Shown here: positions 1 through 12,100 of the stretch, piece after piece | Layout: each line of letters opens with the position of its first letter | Position numbering within the stretch: the first letter of the stretch is position 1 | DNA from: Meghimatium bilineatum | Lineage: Eukaryota; Mollusca; Gastropoda; Stylommatophora; Philomycidae | Assembly (NCBI GenBank): GCA_034231615.1 | Contig: CM067299.1 | Coordinates: forward strand, 19,744,498-19,808,497 | DNA: 64,000 bases | Direction of reading: 5' to 3' | Program-made: the position numbers and the translations under genes | Notes under the pieces: model-generated | What the model saw: only the letters and a program-made list of their open reading frames with translations | The model's database searches: none | What the model was told of the DNA's origin: nothing

Positions 1-2
1 AC

Positions 3-198
3 CTGTAAATATGGCTTTTCACCGTCATACTCAAGTGTAACATCCTCAGCTCCAGCATTAATAGCCATGTCAACGTACTTGTCTAAGCGGAAATTGTCAG
101 GATCAGACTGGGCAGAAGTCAATTCTTCACCAGACAGCTCCACGTCAACGATACCTTTGTGTTCAAACAGATCATCTACAGGATTGTGTAAGTTGAAC
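3..198 (-). CDS. TACO1: TACO1 exon 4
   Basis: Acceptor cattcag ends at 199 and donor CAG|gt lies at the window edge. One base completes the Gly codon left by exon 3, then 65 codons follow, including FEHKG and AINAGAEDV, the most conserved part of the YebC C-terminal domain. It ends in phase 0. Confidence 0.92.
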
Positions 199-3100
199 CT
201 GAATGGAAAAAAATGATACAATACTAATATCTGTTACTTCACTTTTATGTGATCAATCTGGTGTTATCTTCACCATAAACCAGCAACAAATCACAAAACA
301 GCACAAAAATCACTTGAAACCAAAGAAATTCACATAAAAAGTTTTTTTTAAAAAGAAAAGAAACACAGTGCAAATATATATAACACTGGTTTACACAAAA
401 AAATTAAATTGAAAGTTGTCTATAATTTTTTTAATGAATTAGGAGCATTCTGTGTGACTGAAGCCAAAATGACATCCATTTTTCTCAATCAGGTCAGGTT
501 TTTTTTCTAAAATGATTTAAAAAAATTATATTCTGACTATAGCCTTCTATTCATAGCTACATTTTGTCGATATTTGTAGTTGATTTATGTGTTACATTTC
601 TCACATAAAAAGTATATGAAGAGAAGACATTGAAAAAGGTAAGGACATGTAAATTATGTCATCACTGCAAAATTCAAGACATAAATTTCAATTTCTTCGA
701 CTTTCTCGAGTGCTCAGCAGCAGGGATGTCTCTCTTCAGAGTCCAGCAGTAATCAGCCATCATTACTGCTCCAGCAGTAATCAGCCATCATTACTGCATC
801 CTAATGTCCTTGATACCTGGTCTCCATCTCTTTTATGTCCTGATGGAACCTCTCTCCCTGCTCGTCACTCATTGATCCAAGATTCTCGGGAAACCGATCC
901 ATATGAGAAAATACATAATGCATTTTTATGCTCATTTTGCATCCAAGGTTTTTTAAAGCAGTCAGCATATTGTTGACAACTTCTTCATAGTTACTGGCTA
1001 TGGTGGTGCCCAAAAATTCTTCCCAACCAGAACAATTCATGCTTCCAATTTCAATTTGTTTATTGATTTTTCAAACTCAGGATCTCTGATGAGCTGACAA
1101 ACTTGAGGACCATAAAAAAATGCCACCTTTAACCTCTCTATGGTTAATCCTGGAAAAGCGTGGCACAAGTAAGTGAAGCAGCCACCATCCTTGTCCAGGG
1201 CTTTGGTGAACTGTTTAATCAAGCCAATTTGAAGTACAGGACATCGTGCTGATTCAAGATCAGGATACTTGAGGATCTGTTAAGGGACACTGATCTACTA
1301 TGGGCATTCCCATAGTGCAATGAGTTCAGTTCATAACAATAAATTAAATTCACTATAAATATAACATGATAAATTAAATGTACTATAATTTATCATCATC
1401 AGTTGCCATGTCAGCTGATGTAGGTGATCATGGCTCTCCACAGCTCTCTGTCTACAGTATTATGTATCAAGATTGTTGTTGTTTCCCTGCCGTGCCAGGT
1501 TGTCAAACTGTCTCTGTTGCCTTCAATCTTGCCTGTTGTTACTATGTTCTCCAAACCTCCCTGTCTCATGAAGTGGCCAAAAAATGAAGATTGTCTTTTT
1601 CTTACATTATTGATTAAGGTCAATTTCGCATTTGAGTCTTTCAAGACCTCCACATTAGTTTTTCTGGCAGTCCATGGTATTCTCAGCATGCTCCTGTAAA
1701 ACCACATCTATATTGCCTCTAATTTCCCACTTTCCTGTTTATTTATTGTCAAAGACTTGCATCCATATGTTAGTATAGGAGTTATATAGCACTGCAGTGT
1801 GTTGCCTGGGCCTGAAAGAGGAGCAAATAATAGCAACACTGTTTACCTACCATGCATGTCGTAAAAGGCGACTAAGGAGGTTATGGGATGGAGTTGGCTG
1901 TCCCATCCAATATAGGGTCAGTGACCCAAAGCTATGCCGAAGTCGGATGTGTCAGGCTGAAAGACGCAGATATCGCAGCAATGCTGTAAACCATGACACA
2001 ACTCATTCCATTCTCTGGACTACATCCTGCTAATCTGCAGGAGTTTGAGAAAGAACGCAGAAGAAGAAGAATATAGCACTGCAGAACTCTCTCCCTCACC
2101 TCTAATGACGAGGTCATATTACACAATACATTTTTCATTTTTCTGAATGTTTTTGCCTGCCCTAATCTGTTTCTTATTTCTGTTGAACTTCTTCCATCTG
2201 CTGTAATCATTATACCTAAATATTTTAATTGGTGGACCTGTTTTAATACTATATCATTCACTTTGATCTTGCAAGGTGTGGTATTTTGTTTCTTTGAAAT
2301 AACCATTACTTCTGTTTTCTTTCTAATTAGGAAGAGGCCTTTCTCTTTACTTTCAGTGACTACTACATTAATTAAATATTGAAGGTCTTCCTCACTTTTT
2401 GCAATCAGAACAGTGTTATCCATATATCTCAAATTATTGATGTTATCTCCTGCCACTGATATTCCTGAGATATCAACTATTGCATGCATTATGTTTTCAC
2501 TATATAAAGAGAACTAGTCTGGTGAAAGTACACATCCCTGTCTAACTCCTTGTTTTCTTTGTTGAAAAGGGCCAAATTGATTTCCTACTTTTATTGCTGC
2601 TGTTTGTTGCCAGTACGTGTTCTTGATGATTCTTAAATCCTTACTATCGATGTTCAAATTCTCTAGCATGTATAACTTCATTATGTTTAACTTTACCAAA
2701 TAGTTAGTTAGTCGCTAGATCATCGTCATTGCACTCCAGACAAGTCCATAGGTGTTCAGATCTCTCATTGAGTCTGTCCGCCATTACACGTTGACTGATG
2801 GTCCCAGTACGCCGTTGATTGACCATCATTCTTTCTTGCCCACGAAACCGTTCCTTTCTAGCGGCACCACATTTCAAACCAAACTCCCTTATTCTAGTAG
2901 TCATGGAACAAGCGTCATCGTCACTTGTACAGTCATTTGTTCGTGTGTTTTCACATAGGGCATTCAAAATGTCTGCTCGCGATCCATTGCTTCACCAACA
3001 GTCGTAGTAGCAGAGTTGGCGGACAACCTATCTTTCTCTCATTACCCCGGACTTCTGCATGTCCCGGCACAAAAATAAAAGTCACTTTACGCACACAGGA

Positions 3101-6100
3101 ATTCTTCACTGCATCCAGCCACTGCTCCCGAATGTACCCCGCCTGAACTTTCACAATGATGCTCATGAGTCACTGATTATACAGGCATGCTCGCAGATAG
3201 CCTGTGAGCACACCCATTTAAAAGTTTGGGTTACTGCCAAAACCTCCATTGTCATGCTGCTTATTGTCTGAGCAAATGCACCATTTTCCTCTCTGATGGA
3301 CTCCCCCACTTTTGAGCAATGAAGGCCCAGGGACTCCTGATGTGTCTCTCAACCGACCCATCTGTATATATAATCATATCCACCTTCCCTGGAATTCTCA
3401 CCGATCAGAGCGAGCACCTTCAACTCGACCACTGATGGACACCATTCCGTGCACTCTCTGAGTGTTATTATTACTTCGAAGGCTGTTGGACAATCTGAGG
3501 GCACCAGACTCCATTCGGCACCAGGTAGTACATCCTCCAATCTGCACAAGCTCTGTATAACGTCCTCTGCACGCTCCATCCACAACTCTCCTCTCTTAAG
3601 TCGATTGCCTTTCACTTTGATACAGGGTGTAGAGGGTGCTCTTTATCAGCATTGATTTGTAGGTAGTCCAGCACCCTGCACATTTGTATTTTTTGCTCTG
3701 CAGTTGGGCAATCAAGTAAGTAATGTATGGCCCGTGCTGACGTCTCTCGTACAACCCAAAATTATTCACATGCCTCATTCTGGATTCTATCCAATCTTTC
3801 TGTTTGAGTCTGACTCAGTGTCAGAATTGCCAGTGGTACTCTACCATCACCGCTACCAATCCCTGATACAGCAGAAATAGCAGCCTCTGTTCACATTGAG
3901 CAGCAGCCATAACTTTCATTGCCGCAAGACCTTTAAAAGCCTTTACAATGATGTGATCAAAATGATCTTTGAAACTCAGACTTAGGTCCAACATAACCTC
4001 TAAGTACTTCATTATGCTGATTCTCTTGAGGACATCCCCTTTCAAAGTAACCGATGGCGTGGACGTGTTTACTATGTGATTATTTATGGAAAACCATGTT
4101 ATCGATGCTTTTGATGGATTAACAAAAGCTCCAGAATTACTGTACCATTCTCCTATACGATCAAGCTCCCTCTGCAAATTGCTGGTGATCGTTTTTCTAT
4201 CTCTGCACTGCCTATATATCAAGATGTCATCAGCATAGGACATGGTTCTCCTTGGTCCTGACAGCTTGTAATTTGAACTGTATACACATGAAATAATACT
4301 AGGGACAGAGGTGACCCTTGTGGTAGTCCTGGGTTTATGACTGTTGGTTACGAAGACCAACTCCCACATTTAAGAACAACCTGTCTCTGAAAAAGTGCCG
4401 AGACAATCGACCTGACAACAAAAGGACTTACTTGTAGTTTCAGCATCATGGTCATCAAGAAATCCCAGGGCACTCTGTTATAAGCACCTTCCAGTTCTAT
4501 TGCAGCACTTCACGTCTCCATTCGTTCGTAAAACTCTTCGAAAACGGCTGGGTTGTGCCAAGTCTTCTTACCTGGACGATAACCTCCCAAAGTTGATGGC
4601 AGTCTGTTATTCTTTTCTAGATGTAGGGACAATTTCCACGCAACAATTCTTTTCTAATAGCTTGCTGATCGTATTCTGCATGGTTATGAGCCTGAAACCC
4701 TGTATCTTTGCATGACTTTTGACAGACTTGGGTAGTGGGATCAAGTAACTATGTCTTCTATGGTGCCATTCGCTAGGCTCTTGTTGAACAACATTGCCAG
4801 CTCCTTAAGGTCCTCGTCTGACCTGCCTCTGAGATCATCATACCTAATGTCATTAGGTCCTGATGCAGACTTTTACCAAATGCTTTTGTGTAATCTATAA
4901 AATAGAGGTACAAGTCTGTTTTTACCTCTATAGACCTCTCTATTATTGTTCTCAAAATATATATAGCATTGTTGGTACCTTTGCCTTTTACAAAGCCACA
5001 TTGTTCTGGACATATTTCTGTTTTTATTTTGTTTCTCACTCTCTTCATGATGATTCTGAGGATATTTGTTATTTGGCTCATGAGGCTGACTATATGTGTT
5101 CTTCACATTCGGTTGTCCCTGGTTTCTTAGGTAAGGCTATAAATGTGAATTTTGTTAAGTCATCAGGTAAGTGTCCACTATTATATACGTCATTCAGTAA
5201 TTTTGTGATTATTTCAACTCCGAAGTCACCCAAAGTTACTAATTCCTCTAATGTAATATTTTCTGGTCCTGGGGCTTTGCCATATTTCATGTGTCTTAGG
5301 GCCTTCATTACTTCTGCTGTGGGTATTGATGGACCATTGCCGTTATCTTGTGTGTTTAACTCTGGTCTATTGTCATCATAAAGTTCTATATATTCCGACC
5401 ATCTCTGTACAATATGATCTTTGCCAATTAACACCTGCCCTGTCTTAGATTTTAGACACCCTGTAACTGTTTGTGTTCTTTTCCATGTTATCACATCAAT
5501 TTGCTTATGTGGTAATGTTGTGTCTTGATTGTAATGCCAGATTTATTTTGCTGCTTTGCATTTCTCTCTTATCTCCTTATGTATTTTCTGATATTCCTCT
5601 ATCTTGTGTTAATTTTTTCTTCTGATGCTCATCAATTTTAATATTTCTTCAGTCATCCATTTTTGTTTTGATATGTTTTACTTGTGGTATTATCTTTAGA
5701 TGTTTATCTAAATATGGCATGGTAAATTAAATGATTCTTTATGAGCCAGCATCACAGCACTGGGGACATTCCCATTAGTTGTTAGTTCTCTGGATCTTTC
5801 CAGATAGGAAGCACTTTCTTCCCTCTCCCTTGATCATTCCCATTTCTATTTCTATTATTCTCTGAATTTGAACATTGTCTCTTTCAGCCACCTCTTTATC
5901 ACTTTGTAGTGCAACCATAACTGTCCGAATTGACTAAAATCGGTCTCTTCTTATCACTGACCCATCCATTATAGTATTACCCACCGATTCATCAGATCCA
6001 TCATTGCCTCTAACTCTTGAATGACCTGGATAGTAGATCTATGTGATATTTTGAAAGTTGCAGAGAAGAGCAACACGCTTCTTTCTTATCAAGAACATTT

Positions 6101-9100
6101 CTATTTTGCAAAGAATGCTCTGAGAGTCTGATAGAATCACAGTGTGTTGGTATCGTCAGCCAAATGAGAGCTGCTGTAACTACCTCTATCTCCATTTTCA
6201 TACTCGATGTTGTTACTGAACAAGCAGCAAATTTTTCTGTAACTTTCCTACATTTTTGGTAGAGAACAAAACCTCATCCACACCTGTTTTCTTTCTCTTA
6301 TTACTGAACCATCTCTGCTGATGACTGCATGTTGTGGTTTTGAGTTCTGCTGGGAGAGTTCTTGTATTATCTTGAAGCTCTGGTGGCAGCCCAATCACTG
6401 GGTATATATTAAATGAGTAATAATGTCACATAATAAATGAATCCAGCAGATTAAGATGACAAATAAGTAGTACATACCCAAATTTTTTCACAACACTCTG
6501 TATCATGCCTTTGGTGTGTAGCGGCCTGAGAGAGTAGCACTCAACTATTATACCAGTATTAGAAGGACCTCGACCACCAAATGCTGTTATACAATTTGGA
6601 TCCTTCAGCTTTATCTAAAAGTTAAACAGAATATAATCTGCAGGTGAAAAGTGAAAGCATAGGGTAATGAACATTATTGTGATACACAGGAAGTGCCACC
6701 ATATACTCATTCATAAGTGGCACCCCTAACACATTCACCTGTATCATCACTACAATTTGGTTCATCAGCTTTTGAATTACAAGCTAGTTTGACAGAGTTG
6801 TGTTTGCTAGACCTACCACCGAGATTTAATTATATATTTGCCATTAATTGATGACATTTTTCATGTCATATTGCTTGTTTATGTAAATTGCAGTGCATAA
6901 TACATTATAAGCATCTAATTAACCTAAAGAGGCAATGTTCTCTGCGCCCACGTACAAGACTTAATCAGAAGTAATTTTTGCTTCAATTGTTTGACTAGCA
7001 CTAGTGATCTGTCACAAACTGGTTTATCCAGTTTTCAATCCTACTTTCACCTGAATGTATCTTTGGCAAGCTCTTCATAGTCCTGTTGTATTCATGTTTT
7101 GTGCCTGAAGATTACATATGCAGATGTCTTTATAACAAAGGAAGAGCCCTTCCTTCAGTTGTTGCCAGAGGTCAGTTTTTCATTACAGAATATCTACATG
7201 AGTTACATATTTTCTATTCAGCATATGTGGATAAGTCATCTTATATAACAGTGATGGAGAAGAGTGCCATGCTTGGAATTCTACCAATCCAAAAGCTTAT
7301 TATACCAGGGGACTTCAAGTAAGCACTTAAGCAACTCATGTGAAATGCACTCATTTTCTCCTGTTTCCCATCACAGTTGGTTACTCTTACTTTTAACTTT
7401 GAGTTCCAGATTAGTGTTTCTGTTACTTTTTTTATGGGGAGGTTTTCCACAACTTTTAAAAATCTCAGATGACTGTTTGACTCAATGTGGCCATAGAGTG
7501 GATTGCTTGAACTGGACAGTCTTCGTACTCTGAATAGAACTTTGCTATGATGTTCTTGCAATCTCAAAGCATTTTACAGATAAAAGGATTTATTCTGTCC
7601 CAGCATAAGCCTTCATCACAGTCAAGGTCATAACGTAGGGCAGCCAACCCTTCTTCTTCTTCTGCGTTCGTTCTCAAACTCCTGCAGATTAGTAGGATGT
7701 AGTCCAGAGAACGGAATGCGTTGTGTCATGGTTTACAGCATTGCTGTGATATCTGCACCTTTCTGCCTGACACATTCGACTTCAGCATTTATTTCCTCTT
7801 TATTTTCAGCTATTACAGGCATCGCATGCGATAATATTTTTATTCTTTACGTTCCTGTGGGGCCCAATATCACAGAGGCATGTACATACTTACACTCAAA
7901 CATACATAATGATATTTTGTACATTTTACCTGTCTATCAATAGCATTATTTATAACATCATTAGTCAGGTTATTTGATCTTGCCCATTTGATGATGTTTG
8001 CTAGTTCTGTATTTAACTTTGGATCTGTTTCAGGATTCTTTGCTGCAGAGAATTAATCATGTAAATAAAGTGACCAAATAAATAGATAAGACATAAAACT
8101 TTAAACAAAATATGATGACTGTATAATTTGGATACATGTAAATACATATATACAGATAGATAAATTATCCCTGGATCATGAAATTTGGATACATGTAAAT
8201 ACATATATACAGATAGATAAATTATCCCTGGATCAAGAAATTTGTATGACGATTGGCACAGCATTAACAACAATGAATAGACTAACAAAAAGTGTTCTGG
8301 GGAAACAGAAAATTGACAATAAAAATTAACCTCCAGGTTTATCAGAACTATGTCCTCAGCACCCTCCTATACACCTATATGCACCAAGAGAGACAACCAA
8401 ACATCTTTCACATGCAGTGTCTATGTAGAATCTTGAAGTTAGGTGGTAGGACAACTCTATGTATTGGAAAGTACAGGCAATATCACGAGACTAACGAAAA
8501 TTGAACCAGTCCGTTCTAATCGCACTGAATCGCCTGGCAACTTCAGTAAACAGAATTTTCCATACTTAATTTATCCTCTTGCTTCCTACTTGAATTTACT
8601 TGTATAGGCAATATCACAGTATTTTCTATGCTCAGTCTGTGCAGACTCTGTGTGAATATCGAAGGTTCTACTTTATGGAGAATTACAGTCTGGGAAAATA
8701 TCTCAGGGTCTACCTCTACTTCAGTACAAAGATGTATGCAAACAGGATATGCATGATACAGGCATTGATATGGAATCATGGGAACATGCTATAATGGTTA
8801 ATTTTGTTTGGAGAGGAAAGATCAAGAAGGGTATAAAGACAAAGGAGAAAGTGAAAGCAGAGAATTCAAGGACTGCATGTCTAAGAAGGCACTAAATAGC
8901 ACATGGTGGTATTAGCATGCCTGTGATTCAGATTGGTATTGTGAGTCTCATCCATCATTACTATGTATCATAGATTATATTTTTTCTTATAGTACAACAA
9001 TAAGGCTACTGTCTGGAAAGATGGAAATGTGTCTACTACAGATAAATACACAATGATGAAAGTGGATCAGCTTCCATTTATAATGATGAGCTGTTGATTA

Positions 9101-12100
9101 AAATTCCTTATTTCTGTCTTCAATTATGTCTCAATTGGTCCATTCTAAGTGACTCCAGTACACAGTTTGAATGTCTTGACAAAATCACATCTTTTTTTTT
9201 TGGAAATGCAGTTAGTCAAGCATGGAAAAACCTGTTTACTCTAGTTGTCAGACGATTTGGTGCCATCAGAATGAACTGGTTGAATTCCCGTTGGTCTCAA
9301 GCAATATCTTGCACAAGGTTGTATTAGTTCCTACCTTGTTGTAACTGATAGGACACTGCCATGACAATAGATCTAAATTTTCTACATTTGCAAATGTGAC
9401 CAGATTTCTCTTGTTTTGTCATAAGTGGCTGATTAACTTTAAAAAAATTTAATTTAATAAATTATAAAACAAGCAAAGAAAGGAAATCTGACAATTACAA
9501 TCATTGTAGAGGGATCAGCTTTTAGTAAAACATTAGACTGAATAATCAACAACAGAATTTTCAAAGAAGTTGATAAATAATAAATAGAAGTGGAGATATC
9601 CTTTATAAAAATGACACAAGGTGCAATGATTAGAATCTGCTTTGATCAAGGAAAGACAAGAAACATTGTCGCAGACACCTTCCAGACATTAGTATTATTA
9701 TTGTGCAATAATCCATGGCGACGGTGGATGCGACTAGCAAGAAAAATCTGAGCTAAAATAAAGTCTTCCTCAGTAGGTATAAGTGTCTCCACTCATCAGA
9801 ATGGCTGAGGGCAGAGATATTTGGAGGGCGTTTGCGCTGATGTCTCCAATGTGGCACCCCTACAACCCTGATAGGTTATGGGCTTATTATTATGAGAAAC
9901 TTCAGGTCCACATTATTATTTTGTGCTGTTGTGCGTTCTCAAGTGTACAGTCTTTGTACTATCTGTTATAACTCTCACCTTTGCCTTAATACTAGTTAGG
10001 AATCAATCTTCAACAATGAGGAATATATTTTTTCCCTATGTTCAATCTATTTTTTTGTGCAACTCCTCGCACTTTGCCTGCTGTTATCATGTATTCTTTT
10101 AATGTTTAAACTGAAATATATGTTGTGCTGTTAAGTTCTTAAGCACGTTATCTTGTCAGGCAATTTTGTTTTTTTTATCAGAATTTATGATAGTTGCTAA
10201 AATGTGATTTAGAGTAAAATGGTGCACGTTTATTGGGGCAAGGTTATTATTAATATATTAAAAAATATATGAAGAAAATGCTAATGTCATGAGGAAGCTT
10301 CCAATGCCAATTTAAAGTTGGGAGAGACTAATATATATGTTTATAACAATCATCCAACCTTACAAAGACACTATCAGATTTAAAACGGAACTTACAAACT
10401 ATTTTTTTTATTCAAACTTTTTTTTTCCAGATTAAGTTATGAAACTAAGTCTATTATTATTAGCACCCACTTACACACTGCCGGTTAGACCTGTCGCTAA
10501 GATGATTTCCCTCAAATGTATCACCTTTTTGCCCATAGGGTAAGATGGTGTTTTTTTTTACATATGTTCAAAAAATCGCACTCTACTGTATACACATAGC
10601 GGTATGTTTTCAATACCCTCACTAATGTAAGATGGATGGATAAGTTATACACTGATGGTAATTTGGTCTCTTATAGTTAATTCTAGTTGTCAGAATAAGC
10701 TAAAACATTAAAAGTGTGCTATCTCGCCCCCACCTAAGTACTTTGAGAGATACCGGTAAGCATTTGTCTAATATTGTCCAGTGCTAGACATTCAAAACGT
10801 TTTGTAAGGATGGAGTTAAAAAACATGAAGTTTAGCAGAATGCACCACCACCAACTAAATTTATACTGTAGCCCACTGGTAGGCAACACCACTGTCATCC
10901 ATTGACTAGCTTAGATGGTATGTGTAACTAGGCAACACCACTGTCATCCATCGACTAGCTCTAGATGGTATGTCTAACTAAGCAACACTACTGTCATCCA
11001 TCGACTAGCTCTAGATGGTATGTGTAACTAAGCAACACTACTGTCATCCATCGACTAGCTCTAGATGGTATGTGTAACTAAGCAACACTACTGTCATCCA
11101 TCGACTAGCTCTAGATGGTATGTGTAACTAGGCAACACTACTGTCATCCATCGACTAGCTGTAGATGGTATGTGTAACTAGGCAACTCTACTGTCATCCA
11201 TCGACTAGCTGGTTGGTTGGTTGCTGATCCAGCGGTCCATGGGCTCATGCCCTTTGACCTAATGCCATTAAATGGCATTACATTGCTGGGAAGTATGTGG
11301 ATTTTCTGCACACCCCGGGACAGAGCCAGAGAATAACTATCACACCTCCAGGAAGGTATGTTTCAACCTATGCACTGCAGCCAAGATAGGGTTCACTGTG
11401 CTCATTCCCCGCCACCAATTGACTACTGGTTATGCCAAGCTTCTCTAATGCTCTAGGCATGAAAGCAAATGTTCAAGTCAAAAGGATTGTCACATTCTGA
11501 GTCACTGTGCCTCTATGATGGGTCTAAGCCATAGGAATAAACAGTGCTGTCAGTTTCCTCCTCCCCAGTGCTGCACAGTACATATCTGGCTCCCTCCCAA
11601 CCACAGAGTGTGCATACATATATATTCAGGTAAACATGAAACACATTTCAACAACAAAATAAAAGCACAATTGTATAGATGACATGCCATGAAGCTTCTC
11701 TAAGAAGATAACCTCAATATAACGGCATGTCATCCACTAAGGTTTTCTGTTACATGGGTGGTTTGTCTAGTGGGCAATTGGTGAGACCCACAGACGCAAC
11801 CACATGCGTATCGACTAGCTGTGGATGGTATGTGTAACTAGGAAAGTAACAAGAGGATATGTTAACATAATTAATACTTGTCAACATAAAATAATACAAA
11901 ATATGATTTACCAAAAATAAGCTGCAATTTCCGAGATAGTAAGCTGCTTTTTAATCCTCTTTCTCGATCATGGGCTGCTTTAATATGTTTGATATTCTGC
12001 CACTTGCTGTGTCCTGCTTCCAAACTGCTACTGGAATGAATCCATCTAACACAGCCTATTTTTACTGCTGAGACTGTGTCCAGACATCTAAGCGGTTGTG

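Larger units (their letters stand above)
1390..5725 (-). mobile_element. RTE-like LINE, reverse transcriptase region, split by two younger insertions
   Basis: Coding pieces on the minus strand: about 5725-4872 (linker and RT fingers: GKAPGPENITLEEL, FIALPKKPG, CGFVKGKGTNNAIYILR, YTKAF), 2701-2071 (GVRQGCVLSPD, YMDN where YADD is usual, LKYLGIMI) and 1783-1390 (WTARK, FGHFMRQGGLENI, 3' end in tga repeats). This is the RT order of RTE/RTE-X type ORFs. The ATTTGGTAAA joint reads through as AFGKVKH, which shows the pieces were one element. No endonuclease is visible, so it is 5' truncated, and several stops remain. Confidence 0.85.

Noticed and set aside
10881-11210. Centromeric or satellite DNA
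   Set aside because: Only 6.6 copies of a 50-bp unit; a local minisatellite.
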